NCBI RefSeq assembly: GCF_029714205.1
Contig: NZ_CP121648.1
Location: forward strand, 806,001 to 870,000
Reading direction: 5' to 3'
From: Methylobacterium sp. CB376
GTDB taxonomy: Bacteria; Pseudomonadota; Alphaproteobacteria; Rhizobiales; Beijerinckiaceae
Length of the DNA stretch: 64,000 nt
The translations under genes were made by a program, and so were the position numbers. Each line of letters opens with the position of its first letter. The stretch's first letter is position 1. This document shows, in pieces, positions 44,345 to 53,862 of the stretch. Under the pieces are notes generated by a model. That model was not told the origin of the DNA, did no database searches, and saw only the letters and a program-made list of their open reading frames with translations.

Positions 44345-45227
44345 GCCCCCCGGCCTTTCGGAGGAGCCCCGGAACCAAGCCGGCGAGTTCGCGCGCCAGG
44401 AAGCCGAGCGGGCCGCAGCGATCCGCGAGATCCCGGCCGGCCTCGCCGTGGAGGTAGACGCCCCAGACGGCCGCCTGCGCGGGGGCGGCGCCCCGCGCCA
44501 GCAGGCCCGCGATCAGGCCGGCCAGGACGTCGCCGGAACCGGAGGTCGCGAGCCCGACGCCGCCGCCCCGGTAGAGCCACGCCGCCCCGCGCGGCGCGAC
44601 GACCAGCGTCCGGGCGCCCTTCATCACCACGACGGCGCCCAGGAGGTCGGAGGCGGATTGCGCCGCGCCCCGCGGATCGGCCTCGATCGCCTCGCGCGGG
44701 CGGCCGAGGAGCGCCGCCATCTCCCCGGCATGCGGGGTGATGACGACCCGGCCCTCGCGCGCCCGCACGGCCTCGGCCTGGGCGGGAAGGTCGCTCAGGC
44801 CCGCCGCGTCGAGGACGACGGCCGCCGAGGGGGCCGCCTCCAGGAGGGCCGCCCGCAGGGCCGCCACCGGCGCCCCCTCCATCATGCCGGGCCCGACGAG
44901 CAGGCTGTCGCAGCGGGGCGCGTAGGCCGAGAGCCGCGCGACCGCGGCGGCGGGATCGATGCAGCCCCCGGCCTCGGGCAGGCCGATGACCCGCGCCTCC
45001 GGCACCGCGAGGCCGAGGGGCAGCGCCGCCTCGGCGACGGTCGCGATCTGCAGCTTGCCCGCGCCCGCCCGCAGGGCCGCCGTCCCGGCCAGCAGGGCCG
45101 CGCCCGGGACCTCGGCGCATCCGGCCACCACGAGGACGCGGCCGCGCTCCTCCTTGCTGCCCTCGTGCGGCAGCGGGAGCGCCATGCGGCGCAGCGCCTC
45201 GGGCGTGACGTCGACGGGGTCGCTCAT
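44337..45227 (-). CDS. nnrD: ADP/ATP-dependent NAD(P)H-hydrate dehydratase (stand-alone)
   Basis: The 296-residue ribokinase-like protein has VLVVAGCAEVPGAALLAG at the N terminus, LLVGPGMM, VVLDAAGLSDL, VVITPHAGEMAALLG and the nucleotide-binding TSGSGDVLAGLIAGLLARG. The catalytic Asp is in GSGD. It repairs hydrated NADH and NADPH. The epimerase half normally fused in Nnr is absent, as in other stand-alone members. It overlaps the histidine phosphatase gene by ATGA and the hydrolase by 8 bases, so all three belong to one operon. Confidence 0.9.
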   Translation of the reverse strand: MSDPVDVTPEALRRMALPLPHEGSKEERGRVLVVAGCAEVPGAALLAGTAALRAGAGKLQIATVAEAALPLGLAVPEARVIGLPEAGGCIDPAAAVARLSAYAPRCDSLLVGPGMMEGAPVAALRAALLEAAPSAAVVLDAAGLSDLPAQAEAVRAREGRVVITPHAGEMAALLGRPREAIEADPRGAAQSASDLLGAVVVMKGARTLVVAPRGAAWLYRGGGVGLATSGSGDVLAGLIAGLLARGAAPAQAAVWGVYLHGEAGRDLADRCGPLGFLARELAGLVPGLLRKAGGRA

Positions 45228-45982
45228 CGCACGGCGCCCGTCGCGTCGGGCGCGTCGGTGACCGGGGCGCCCGCCCGCGCGACCGGGGCCACGAAGTTGT
45301 AGCGCTGCAGGGCCGGCCGCCCGCCCGCGCCCGGGGCCACGGCGTATTCGGTGATCGCGCAATTCGCGACGCTGCCCTGACCGTCGATCTCCAGGATCTC
45401 CGCCTCGGTCAGGTTCTCCAGCAGGTACCTGATGCACAACACCATCACCTGATGTCCGACCAGCAGGACCCGGTCTCCCGCGTAGTACAGCGACACCGTG
45501 TGGAGCGCGCTGCGCAGGCGCAGGATGACGTCGCACCAGCTCTCGCCGGAGGGCGGCCGGTGGTAGAACTTGCCGAGCAGCCGGCGGTACTCGGCCTGCT
45601 CGGGATGGAGTTGCCGGATGCCGTGCGGCGTGAGGCGGTCGAGGAGGCCGAACTCCTTCTCGCGCAGCCGCTCGTCGAGGACGAGGGCGAGGTCGTCCTC
45701 CGCCAGCCCCCCCGCCGCCCGCACCCGCTCGGCGGTCTCCACCGCGCGCCGGTAGGGCGAGGTCAGGACGACGTTCGGCCGCTCGGCCCGCGGCATGGCG
45801 GCGAACCAGCGCCCGACCGCCTCGGCCTGCCGCTCGCCGTCCGGGCTCAGCGGGACGTCGACGTCCCGCCCCTCGATGGCGATGTGGGTGGAGCCCTCCC
45901 GGTGCGCCGCGGCCCGCGCGACGTTGCCGGCGCTCTCGCCGTGCCGGAGGATCCAGATCCGGGCCGGCCATTGCTGTGGCAT
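45224..45982 (-). CDS. Histidine phosphatase family protein
   Basis: The 252-residue cytoplasmic protein starts at 45982 after GAGGAGGCTCC. It has the phosphoglycerate-mutase-like catalytic motif RIWILRHGESAGN (nucleophile His near 14) with Arg and His partners in VLTSPYRRAVETAE, DERLREKEFGLLDRL and VLLVGHQVMV. Insert REGSTHIAIEGRDVDVPL before the usual L(T/S)xxG position is typical of a subgroup from Proteobacteria. Substrate unknown; sugar phosphates or phosphoproteins are typical. It is the first gene of the minus-strand stress operon. Confidence 0.88.
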   Translation of the reverse strand: MPQQWPARIWILRHGESAGNVARAAAHREGSTHIAIEGRDVDVPLSPDGERQAEAVGRWFAAMPRAERPNVVLTSPYRRAVETAERVRAAGGLAEDDLALVLDERLREKEFGLLDRLTPHGIRQLHPEQAEYRRLLGKFYHRPPSGESWCDVILRLRSALHTVSLYYAGDRVLLVGHQVMVLCIRYLLENLTEAEILEIDGQGSVANCAITEYAVAPGAGGRPALQRYNFVAPVARAGAPVTDAPDATGAVR

Positions 45983-45998
45983 GGAGCCTCCTCGGCCG

Positions 45999-46066
45999 CC
46001 TCCTGGCGCGCAGTGCCTCCTGGCGCGCAGTGCCGACCGGCGCGCAGTGCCGACCAACGCGCGCCC
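45999..46066. repeat. 17-bp tandem repeat, four units
   Basis: CCTCCTGGCGCGCAGTG twice, CCGACCGGCGCGCAGTG, then CCGACCAACGCGCGCCC. It lies immediately upstream of the ribosome site of the histidine phosphatase gene and thus in its leader or promoter. Confidence 0.85.
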
Positions 46067-46377
46067 CGGCCGCGGGTTCTGCCGCGCCGGGGCCGGACCG
46101 CGCCGCGCCCACGCCGTCGCGGGATCAGGCCCGATCCGGAATATCACCGGATCTACTTCACCCAACGTCAATCGATTGCTGCAAAATACCGACAAGATCC
46201 AATCGATCCGCCCTAAGCAACCTGACATAGGCCGCAATTAGGTGATATTTAACAATTCAGGCAGACCTAGTATTCATCAAATATTCGTGCCCCGAGCGGC
46301 CGGCCGGCGCCATGCCGGCAAGGTCCGCCCGCGTCGGAGCGCGATTCCGAGCCGCCCCCGTCACGAGGATCCGCCGC

Positions 46378-48621
46378 ATGTCCGCCCTGCTCACGATCCG
46401 GCGCAAGCTGATCGCCACGGTGAGCCTCTTCCTGATCCCGATCGCCCTCCTCGCGGCCCTGTTCGTGAACCAGTCGCGCAAGGACATCAGCTTCGCGAGC
46501 CTGGAGCGGACCGGAACCGCCTACCTGCAGGCGGTCTGGCCCCTCTTGCGGGGCGGCGTCGCGCCGGACGGGCCGACGGGGGAGGCCTGGGCGGCCTTCG
46601 AGGCCGCGCGGGCCGCCCACGACGCCGCCACCGGCAGCGCGGAGGCGGCCCGCGCCCTCGCGGCGGCGCGCGGCCGGGAGCCCGCCGCCGTGGCGGCGGC
46701 GGCGCGCGGCCTGATCGGCAAGATCGGGGACGGCTCCAACCTGATCCTCGATCCGGACCTCGACTCGTTCTACGTGATGGACGCGGTCGTGGTGAAGCTG
46801 CCGGACCTGCTGCAGCAGGCCGGCGCGCTCGCGGCCCTCGCCCGCGCCTATCGGGGGGCGCCGACCCTGCGCCAGGACGAGGTGGCCCGGTTCCTGATCG
46901 AGCAGGGCAAGCTGCGGGCGAGCGCGGACGGCCTCCAGGCCTCCCTCGCCTCGGCCTACGGGGCGAATGCGGACGGGGCCACCCGGCGGGCCCTGGCGTC
47001 GCCCGCCGGCGCGGTCGCGCGGGCCGTGGAGGCGCTGGCGGCGCAATCGGCCGCACTGGCGGAGGCCTACGCGGCCCGCCGGCAGGCGGAGGCCGATCCC
47101 GCCCCCTTCCTGCGCGCCGCGGGCGAGGTCGTCGCCGCGGCCGACCCGCTCTGGCACGCGGCCGCGGCCGAACTCGACCGGCTGCTCGACGCGCGCGTCG
47201 CGGGCTTCCGCACCAGCCTCGTCGCGGCGCTCGGCACCGCCCTCTCGGTCACGGCGCTCGCCTACCTGCTCGCCTTCCTGCTGACGCGATCGGTGGTGGC
47301 GAGCCTCGCGCGCCTCGATCGGCGCGTGCGGGAGCTCGCCGACCTGTCCCTCGACGCCGCGGTGCCGGAGGCCGCGGGACGCGACGAGATCGCGGCCCTC
47401 GCCCGGGCGGTCGTCTATTTCCGGGACCGGACGGTGGAGAAGATCGCCGAGGCGACGAGCGACGAGCGCCGCCAGGAACTGGTCGCGCAGGAGCGCCGCT
47501 TCATGGCGCGGGTCGCCGAGCGGATCCGCGACACCGTGGGGGGCGGCGTGGCGCATTTCCAGGAGGTCGCCGACGCCATGCAGGGCGCCACCGCCAGCGT
47601 GCAGAGCCGGGCGACCGACACCCGCGAGCGCCTCGCCCGCTCGGTGGAGGACCTGAACGGCACCGCCGCCGACGTGTCGAGCGCGGCGAGCGCCGTGACC
47701 GAGCTGTCGGCCTCGATCGGCGAGATCGCCGCGCAGGCCGCCCAGTCCACCGCCGCGATGCAGGAGGCCCGCGCCAGGGCCGACGCCGCCCGCGGGCTGG
47801 CCGCCGAGCTCTCCGCCCTGAGCGACCGGATCGGCAGCGTCACCGGGCTGATCCACTCCATCGCCGCCCAGACCAACCTGCTCGCCCTCAACGCCACGAT
47901 CGAGGCCGCGCGCGCCGGCGAGGCCGGCCGCGGCTTCGCGGTGGTGGCCGCGGAGGTGAAGGACCTCGCCGGCCAGACCACGAAGGCGACGGAGGAGATC
48001 GACCGGCAGGTCGGCAGCCTGCGCTGCGCCTCCGCGGAGGTGCTGGCGGCGGTGGACGGGATCGGCCACACGGTCGGGGCGATCACGCAGATCGCCACCT
48101 CGATCGCCTCGGCGGTCGAGGAGCAGAACGCCGCCACCGGCGAGATCAACCAGATGGTCCTGACCGTGTCGGACCGCACCCAGGCGGTGATAACCGGGAT
48201 CGCGGCCCTCCCGGGCCTCGCCCGGGAGACCGACGCGCTGGCGACCCAGCTCGCCGGCATGGCCGTCGACCTCGCCCGCGAGGCGGATCACGTCGACGGC
48301 GAGGTCAACCAGCTGGTGAGGGAGATCGCCGACCGCCGGGCCGCCGCCCGCTACCCGTCCGGCGCCGCAATCTGGGTCACCGTCGACGGGGTGCGCCACC
48401 CGACCACCCTGCACGACATCAGCGAGTTCGGGGTGCGCCTCGACGCGATCGGCACGCCGCTCCCGGCCGGGACCCGCGTGGGGCTCGACCTCGGCGACGG
48501 CACCTCCCGGGCGGGGCACGTGGTCTGGAGCGAGCGGGGCATGGTCGGCCTGTCCCTCGCGCCCGGGCGCCTCGACGAGCGCACCGTCTCCAGCCTCGCG
48601 GCCCCGCGCCGGGCCGCCTGA
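46378..48621 (+). CDS. Methyl-accepting chemotaxis protein with C-terminal PilZ domain
   Basis: The 747-residue receptor starts at 46378 after ACGAGGAT. Membrane helix 1 is at about 12-30 and helix 2 at about 283-305, enclosing a periplasmic sensor domain. HAMP follows ([20 protein letters not shown]). The signalling domain (about 400-610) has the hairpin tip [20 protein letters not shown] and [20 protein letters not shown] PilZ domain (about 655-740; [26 protein letters not shown]) ends the protein. In PilZ the di-GMP-binding RxxxR has only RYPSG-type remnants here, so binding is uncertain. It could link c-di-GMP and chemotaxis. Confidence 0.92.
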   Translation: MSALLTIRRKLIATVSLFLIPIALLAALFVNQSRKDISFASLERTGTAYLQAVWPLLRGGVAPDGPTGEAWAAFEAARAAHDAATGSAEAARALAAARGREPAAVAAAARGLIGKIGDGSNLILDPDLDSFYVMDAVVVKLPDLLQQAGALAALARAYRGAPTLRQDEVARFLIEQGKLRASADGLQASLASAYGANADGATRRALASPAGAVARAVEALAAQSAALAEAYAARRQAEADPAPFLRAAGEVVAAADPLWHAAAAELDRLLDARVAGFRTSLVAALGTALSVTALAYLLAFLLTRSVVASLARLDRRVRELADLSLDAAVPEAAGRDEIAALARAVVYFRDRTVEKIAEATSDERRQELVAQERRFMARVAERIRDTVGGGVAHFQEVADAMQGATASVQSRATDTRERLARSVEDLNGTAADVSSAASAVTELSASIGEIAAQAAQSTAAMQEARARADAARGLAAELSALSDRIGSVTGLIHSIAAQTNLLALNATIEAARAGEAGRGFAVVAAEVKDLAGQTTKATEEIDRQVGSLRCASAEVLAAVDGIGHTVGAITQIATSIASAVEEQNAATGEINQMVLTVSDRTQAVITGIAALPGLARETDALATQLAGMAVDLAREADHVDGEVNQLVREIADRRAAARYPSGAAIWVTVDGVRHPTTLHDISEFGVRLDAIGTPLPAGTRVGLDLGDGTSRAGHVVWSERGMVGLSLAPGRLDERTVSSLAAPRRAA

Positions 48622-48902
48622 CGCCGCCCGCCAAGCCCCCGGGCGACGAAGGGTCAGGACCGACGAGGGCGCGGCGCCACCCGAATATCGGCCGCTCGCC
48701 GCAGGAGTTCCGACGTGTTCGGGCCCGCCGCGCAAGACGTTCCGGCCCTCCGGCGCCATGTTCGGCAGACCTGCGCGGCCGCTTCCCTCATAAGAATATC
48801 ATAAACACGGCGCGGATCGGCGGGCGATTGCGGAACCATGGCGCGGGTCTCGCCTTGTTGCAGGCACGGGCTCCGCGCGGGCCTCTCGCCCGACAGGATG
48901 CC

Positions 48903-49214
48903 ATGCCACGCACCGTGACGTGCCAGATCGTGGAAAAGGCGGCGGACGGCTTCGCCGTGGTCGGGGTCATGGCGCCGGACAAGCCGTTCCTGCGCGACGG
49001 CTTCGCCACGCGCGCGGAGGCCGCGGCGTGGATCGACGGCCTGCGGGAGATCATGGCGGCCTGCGGCGCCCCCGTGCGCCACCTCGACGACGGCGATCCC
49101 GACGGCCTCGCGCGGCGGCAGGAGGCGGCGCCCGCGCGCCGCTCAGGGACGCGCCGCGCGGCCTGCGCGCCGGCCCCCCCCTGCGCGAGGCTGCCTCATC
49201 CGACATCCGGTTGA
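48903..49214 (+). CDS. Hypothetical small protein
   Basis: The 103-residue frame begins PRTVTCQIVEKAADGFAVVG, then DGFATRAEAAAWIDGLREIM, a strand-strand-helix unit seen in many short DUF proteins of Methylobacterium. The C-terminal 35 residues are Arg/Ala/Pro-rich and the TGA stop lies inside repeat copy E, so this tail may have been altered by insertion of the element. The 280-bp gap upstream includes an AT-rich stretch near 48,790. Confidence 0.55.
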   Translation: MPRTVTCQIVEKAADGFAVVGVMAPDKPFLRDGFATRAEAAAWIDGLREIMAACGAPVRHLDDGDPDGLARRQEAAPARRSGTRRAACAPAPPCARLPHPTSG

Positions 49215-49318
49215 TGGCTTCGCCATCTCTCATCTCGGCCATGCGGATGTCGGCTTCGCTCAGGCGCCGCGCGGGCTGGTGATCCGGGACCTGCTTCGAT
49301 CAAGCGGATCCCGGATCA
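49194..49318 (-). repeat. Full copy E of the dispersed modular palindromic element
   Basis: Inverted orientation with module 2 (CATCCGGTTGATGGCTTCGC ...), CGCTCAGGCGCCGCGCGGG linker and module 1. It lies between convergent genes and supplies both stop codons: TGA at 49212-49214 for the plus gene and the minus-strand TGA at 49316-49318. Confidence 0.88.
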
Positions 49319-50029
49319 GAGCGCGGCCGAGCGGCCCGACCGGCCGCCCTCGTAGCCGAGGGCCTGCGCCAGCGCCGCCCGCGCGCGGTTGACGCGGCTC
49401 TTCACGGTGCCGACCTGGCAGCCCATCAGCGCCGCCGCGGCCTCGTAGGTCAGGCCCTGCGCCCCCACGAGCAGCAGGGCCTCGCGCTGCGGGGTCGGCA
49501 GCTGGCTCAGCCGCATCCAGACGTCCCGCAGCTCGATGCCGTCCTCCTGGTCGGGCAGCGCGACCATGCGGGCGGCCTGCTCGCCGTCCGCGTCCTCCAC
49601 CTCGCGCCGGCGCTTGCGCGCCACAGTGTAGAACTGGTTGCGCAGGATCGTGAACAGCCAGGCCTTCAGGTTGGTGCCGGGCGCGAAGCGGTCCTGGTTC
49701 TGCCAGGCCCGCAGCAGCGTCTCCTGCACGAGGTCGTCCGCCTGGACCACGTTCGCCGTCAGCGACACGGCGAAGGCGCGCAGGGCCGGGAGGGCCTCGA
49801 GCAGATCCTCGCGGAAGCGCGACGCCGGCTGCCCGTCCAGCGCCACCTCGAGCCGCGCGACCAGGTCGAGCAGCAGCTGGGGCTGGCGCTCGGCCAGGAG
49901 GGCGCCGTAGACGGCCTGCAGCTGCCGGCCGAGATGGGCGTGAACGGAGCGGGGCAGGAGCGGGCGCCCCTCGCCCGGGACCGCCGCTGCCCGGTCCCGC
50001 CCTGTCGGAGTGTCGTGGTCGAATGCCAT
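49316..50029 (-). CDS. ECF sigma factor with N-terminal NepR-like segment (EcfG group)
   Basis: The 237-residue protein starts at 50029 after AAGAGGCACC. Residues about 29-63 (AHLGRQLQAVYGALLAERQ then PQLLLDLVARLE) match the NepR anti-sigma core (GRxLRxxYxxxxxxPxPxxFLDLLxxL). Sigma region 2 (about 75-140) has ALPALRAFAVSLT, DDLVQETLLRAWQNQDRF and LKAWLFTILRNQFY. Region 4 (about 165-222) has LPTPQREALLLVGAQGLTYE and GTVKSRVNRARAAL. The sigma part belongs with EcfG, the alphaproteobacterial general stress sigma factor, normally held by a separate NepR. The fused segment could autoinhibit it. No PhyR is nearby. Confidence 0.88.
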   Translation of the reverse strand: MAFDHDTPTGRDRAAAVPGEGRPLLPRSVHAHLGRQLQAVYGALLAERQPQLLLDLVARLEVALDGQPASRFREDLLEALPALRAFAVSLTANVVQADDLVQETLLRAWQNQDRFAPGTNLKAWLFTILRNQFYTVARKRRREVEDADGEQAARMVALPDQEDGIELRDVWMRLSQLPTPQREALLLVGAQGLTYEAAAALMGCQVGTVKSRVNRARAALAQALGYEGGRSGRSAAL

Positions 50030-50273
50030 GGTGCCTCTTACGCCCGCGTCGCGAGCAGATGCAGATCTCCGGGCTACGATGGCCCGGCTCTTGCCAAAGA
50101 GACCCTGAACGCTTCCTGTATAACAAGGCTAGGCAACGATAGGATTTTGGTTTCTGCAGTGTGATAGCTTCGCCTTGACAGCGAGGACCGGCTGATTTTC
50201 GCGCCCGCCCGGGCAGGTCGTTCGAGACTCTGCTTCAGGTCATCATCCGTCCCGGCTGGACCTGGCGGGCCCC

Positions 50274-50301
50274 CCGCATACTAACGTACAGTATTATGCG
50301 G
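50274..50301. promoter_or_regulatory. Palindromic operator-like site upstream of the MerR gene
   Basis: CCGCATACT and AGTATTATGCGG form an interrupted palindrome around AACGTAC, an AT-rich island in GC-rich DNA, about 210 bp before the MerR start and 245 bp before the sigma start. No binding protein can be assigned. Confidence 0.4.
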
Positions 50302-50512
50302 CCGGGAACGCGACGCGGACGGGTTTCGCCGCGCACCTCGGACCCTATCCGGGTCGACGGCGCGCGCGAGGCGGCACGCGCGCGCGATCCGGACCGATGA
50401 GGCGCGACGCCGCGCCGCTCCGGCGGGTCCCCGCGCGCCGCGCCGGCCCCTCGCCCCGGCGTCGCTCCTGCGGCAATCTCGGATCCGTAGCTGTTACGGG
50501 AGTCTGCCGAGG

Positions 50513-50938
50513 ATGCGAGATCGGGCGACGGAGGGGCTCACCATTGGGGCGCTGGCGACGCGCACGGGCGTTCATCTCGAAACGATCCGCTACTACGAGC
50601 GGATCGGCCTGGTGCCGCCGCCCGCCCGGTCGGCGGCGGGCCACCGGCGCTACGGCGGCGAGGCGGTGCGGCGCCTGATCTTCGTGCGCCGCTGCCGCGA
50701 CCTCGGCTTCCGGCTGGAGAGCATCGGCGCGATGCTCGGCCTGGTGGACCGTCAGGCGGTGACCTGCGGCGAGGTCCAGGAGATCGTCCGCCACCACCTC
50801 GTGGAAATCCAGGCGAAGCGCGCCGACCTCGCGCGCCTGGAGCAGGCGCTGAGCGGCATGCTCGGGACCTGCCCGGGCGGCGACAGCGCCGAGTGCCCGA
50901 TCCTGGACGCGCTGATGCGGGAGCCGGGGGCCGGCTGA
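50513..50938 (+). CDS. MerR-family regulator with three-cysteine metal site
   Basis: The 141-residue protein has the MerR winged helix (LTIGALATRTGVHLETIRYY, then ERIGLVPPPARS and HRRYG), a dimerisation helix and Cys residues at 85, 120 and 128. In MerR itself the Hg(II) ligands are Cys82, 117 and 126, so the first spacing is identical and the second is one shorter, giving CPGGDSAEC at the metal loop. A sensor of Hg(II) or another soft or divalent metal is likely. No mer, znt or cop genes adjoin, so its target must lie elsewhere. The TGA stop is the start of repeat copy F. Confidence 0.88.
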   Translation: MRDRATEGLTIGALATRTGVHLETIRYYERIGLVPPPARSAAGHRRYGGEAVRRLIFVRRCRDLGFRLESIGAMLGLVDRQAVTCGEVQEIVRHHLVEIQAKRADLARLEQALSGMLGTCPGGDSAECPILDALMREPGAG

Positions 50939-51043
50939 TCCGGGATGCGGTTGATCACTGCGGCTCCCGGATCACGCGCCCGCGCGGCGCGTGAGCGACG
51001 CCTCAATCCGCCAACCCGAAGGGATCAGGCGGATGGGGGATGA
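50936..51043 (+). repeat. Diverged copy F of the dispersed palindromic element
   Basis: Module 1 is intact (TGATCCGGGATGCGGTTGAT ... CTCCCGGATCA). The linker and module 2 have diverged to CAATCCGCCAACCCGAAGGG and ...GGCGGATGGGGGATGAG, still a hairpin. It begins with the MerR stop codon. Confidence 0.75.
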
Positions 51044-51066
51044 GGCGCCGCCCGGCGCCGTCGGCC

Positions 51067-51339
51067 TCACGCCGCCCCGGGCCCCTTCGCGGCGCCGCGC
51101 CGGATCGGGCCGGACCCGCGCGGGCGCGCGGGGGCCGCGCTGCCGGGCGGGTCGTCGCCGCCGACGCGGGTGCGCGCGCCGCGGGGGCGGTGTTCGGGCG
51201 ACGGGACCTGCGCGACCAGCCCCTCGCGCCGCGGCGCGGCGCGCGGGGAGGCGGGACCGCCCTCGCCGCCGGGGGAAGCGCCCGCGACTCCGACCAGGCT
51301 CATCATCGCGACGGCGACGCGTGCTGTTGTGCCGATCAT
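51067..51339 (-). CDS. Possible small exported protein
   Basis: Ninety residues start at 51339 after a GGAGCG site, with a signal-peptide-like N terminus (IGTTARVAVAMMSLVGVAGA). The mature part is Arg/Pro/Gly-rich without recognisable domain. The compositional bias of this GC-rich stretch makes the frame uncertain. Confidence 0.35.
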   Translation of the reverse strand: MIGTTARVAVAMMSLVGVAGASPGGEGGPASPRAAPRREGLVAQVPSPEHRPRGARTRVGGDDPPGSAAPARPRGSGPIRRGAAKGPGAA

Positions 51340-51709
51340 GACCGCGCTCCGGGATCGCCCGCGCCGCCGAGCGGCGCGGCGGGAGGCCCGATCAGACCTG
51401 TCGGCTCCCTCCCGATCCTTGCGCTGGATCAAGGGCGCCGCGGCGGGCCCTCACCCGGCGCCGCCCCCGGTGAACCGGCCGGCGCCGGACCTGCCGCGCG
51501 GGAGGCGCGCCCTGCCGTGGCGGGGGCGGCGCGTGGACAAGGCGGGGCCGCGGGGGCATTCTCCCCCCGGCCAAGCCGGATCCGGGCGAGGACGGCGCGT
51601 CCGCCGGACGGCGCGGTCCCGGGATCCCGGTCGCGGGCAGCACGTCGACCGTGCCCCGCGACGCGGCGCCAAGAAGGGACGGTCCCGCGAAGGACCGGTG
51701 GGAGGAGAC

Positions 51710-53758
51710 ATGACGATGCGAGGCAGGGCCGCCGCGGGCGCGGCGACGGCGATCCTGTGCGCCTGGACGGTGGGCGCGCGGGCCGAGAGCGGTATCCTCA
51801 GGACGCACTATGACGGGACCAGCAACGACCTCCTGACCGCCGGCCTCGGCAAGTCCGGTCTCGCCGGGCCGGCGCCGCAGCCGGCCGATCCGCTGCGCCC
51901 GACCGCCGAGGAGCTGCGGCGGCTCGCCATCTACAGCAATTACCGCGCCCTGATCGACCCGACGCCGGGGGGCGGCTACGGCACGCTCTACGGCCCCAAC
52001 GTCGCGGCGGACGGCACCGTTACGGCATCGGAGGGCAAGATCGCGGGCGACGAGTTCATCGCCTACGAGCGGGCCGGGGACCGGCGCAGCCGGGTGACGA
52101 TGCTGGTGCAGGTGCCCGACAGCTACGATCCGAGGCGGGGCTGCATCGTCGCCGCGCCCTCCTCCGGCTCCCGCGGCGTCTACGGGGCGATCGCCACGGC
52201 CGGCGAGTGGGGACTCAAGCACGGCTGCGCGGTGGCCTACACCGACAAGGGCACCGGCACCGGCGCCCACGACCTCCAGGCCGACACGGTCAACCTGCTG
52301 CGCGGCGAGCGCGCCCCGGCCTCCGCGGCGGGCGAGGCCGCCAATTTCGTGGCGCCGATCCCGGAGGTCCAGCGCAGCGCCTACGTGGCGGCGAACCCGC
52401 ACCGCTTCGCGTTCAAGCACGCGCATTCGCAAGCCAATCCCGAGGCGGATTGGGGCCGCAACGTGCTGCGCGCGATCGCGTTCGCCTTCGAGGTGCTCAA
52501 CGAGACATTCCGCACCGGGCCGCGGATCGGCAAGCACAACACGATCGTGATCGCGTCGAGCGTGTCGAATGGCGGGGGCGCCTCGGTGCGCGCGGTCGAG
52601 CAGGACGACGATCACCTGATCGACGGTCTCGCGGTCGGCGAGCCGAACGTGACGCCGCGCTACTCGCCGGCCTTCTCGATCGTCCAGGCCGGCGCGGCGC
52701 CGCTCTTCGCGCACAGCCGGCCGCTGATCGACACGATCACCCTGGTCAACGTCTTCCAGGGCTGCGCCAACGCCGCCCCGGAGAACGCCGCGGCCGGCCT
52801 GATCGCCCTGGTCCCCAAGGGCGACGGCCGCTGCGCCGAGTTGCGCGCGCGGGGGCTGATCGGCGCCGACACGCTCGCCGCGCAGGCGCGCGAGGCGCAG
52901 GCCGCGATCAACGCCGCCGGCATCCTGCCCGAGCAGAACCTCGTTCAGCCGGGCTACTGGTACGGCAACGTCCCGCAATCGATCTCGGTCACCTACGCCA
53001 ACGCCTACGGGCGCTTCAGCGTGCGCGACGCGCTCTGCCGCTACAGCCTGGCCGCCGCGGCGCCCGGCGGCCCGCCGGTCCCGCTCGCGGGGGCGGGCGA
53101 GGCCCAGATCTTCGGGACCAGCAACGGCATCCCGCCGACCGCCGGCATCGTCCTGATCAACGAGGCGGCCGAGGGCGGGCCGCGGGAGGATCGCGGCTCG
53201 ACGCCGGGCCAGAACCTGGAGGGCGCGCTCTGCCTGCGGGCGCTCGCGACCGGTCGCGACCCGGTCACCGGGGGGCAGCTCGCCGGCCCGCGCCGGGCGG
53301 AGGCCGAGCGCGTGGCGGCGGGCGTGCGCGAGATCCTGGCGGAGGGGCGGCTGCACGGCGTGCCGGCGGTGTTCGTCACCGGCCGCAACGACGGCATCCT
53401 GCCGCCCAACCACGCCTCGCGCGCGTATTTCGGCCTGAACTCCGTCCTGGAGGGCGCGGCGAGCCGGCTGCGCTACTACGAGGTGACGCACGCCCACCAC
53501 CTCGATTCCTTCAACCAGTTTCCCGGCTACAACGAGCAATTCGTACCGCTGCACCGCTACTTCATCCAGGCGATGGACCTGATGTACGCGCACCTGACGC
53601 GGCAGCAGCCGCTGCCTCCGAGCCAGGTGGTGCGGACGACCCCGCGCGGGCCGGGCGCCCCGCCGATCACGGCGGCGCAGGTGCCGCCGATATCCGCCGC
53701 GCCCGCGCCGGACGCGCTGATCACCTTCGCGGCCGGGCAGGTGCGCATCCCGGAGTGA
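51710..53758 (+). CDS. D-(-)-3-hydroxybutyrate oligomer hydrolase
   Basis: The 682-residue precursor starts at 51710 after GGGAGGAGAC and has a signal peptide (RGRAAAGAATAILCAWTVGA). It matches the 3HB-oligomer hydrolase family from the N terminus (THYDGTSNDLLTAGLGKSGL), VAAPSSGSRGVYGAI, YTDKGTGTGAHDL and NTIVIASSVSNGGGASVRA. The Ser in SVSNGG is the likely nucleophile and the HAHHLDSFNQFPGY-like segment has the His. The enzyme cleaves short 3-hydroxybutyrate oligomers released from PHB. The signal peptide suggests periplasmic or extracellular use. Confidence 0.93.
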   Translation: MTMRGRAAAGAATAILCAWTVGARAESGILRTHYDGTSNDLLTAGLGKSGLAGPAPQPADPLRPTAEELRRLAIYSNYRALIDPTPGGGYGTLYGPNVAADGTVTASEGKIAGDEFIAYERAGDRRSRVTMLVQVPDSYDPRRGCIVAAPSSGSRGVYGAIATAGEWGLKHGCAVAYTDKGTGTGAHDLQADTVNLLRGERAPASAAGEAANFVAPIPEVQRSAYVAANPHRFAFKHAHSQANPEADWGRNVLRAIAFAFEVLNETFRTGPRIGKHNTIVIASSVSNGGGASVRAVEQDDDHLIDGLAVGEPNVTPRYSPAFSIVQAGAAPLFAHSRPLIDTITLVNVFQGCANAAPENAAAGLIALVPKGDGRCAELRARGLIGADTLAAQAREAQAAINAAGILPEQNLVQPGYWYGNVPQSISVTYANAYGRFSVRDALCRYSLAAAAPGGPPVPLAGAGEAQIFGTSNGIPPTAGIVLINEAAEGGPREDRGSTPGQNLEGALCLRALATGRDPVTGGQLAGPRRAEAERVAAGVREILAEGRLHGVPAVFVTGRNDGILPPNHASRAYFGLNSVLEGAASRLRYYEVTHAHHLDSFNQFPGYNEQFVPLHRYFIQAMDLMYAHLTRQQPLPPSQVVRTTPRGPGAPPITAAQVPPISAAPAPDALITFAAGQVRIPE

Positions 53759-53862
53759 GCGATGGGGGCGGGCCGCGCGAGCGGCCCGGGCCATCCCGCG
53801 GGCCGGGACCATCGAGGTCCGGCAATCCTTGGGTGGCAAGCCCCGAATCGACGGACTTGGCC

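Noticed and set aside
46242..48902. Plus-strand frame of 990 codons across the chemoreceptor
   Set aside because: Only its last 103 codons have natural composition (kept as a gene from 48903); the rest is out-of-frame shadow of the receptor.
50175..50203. TTGACA box considered as a promoter for the MerR gene
   Set aside because: At 16-18 bases downstream there is no acceptable -10 box, and the start codon is more than 300 bp away.
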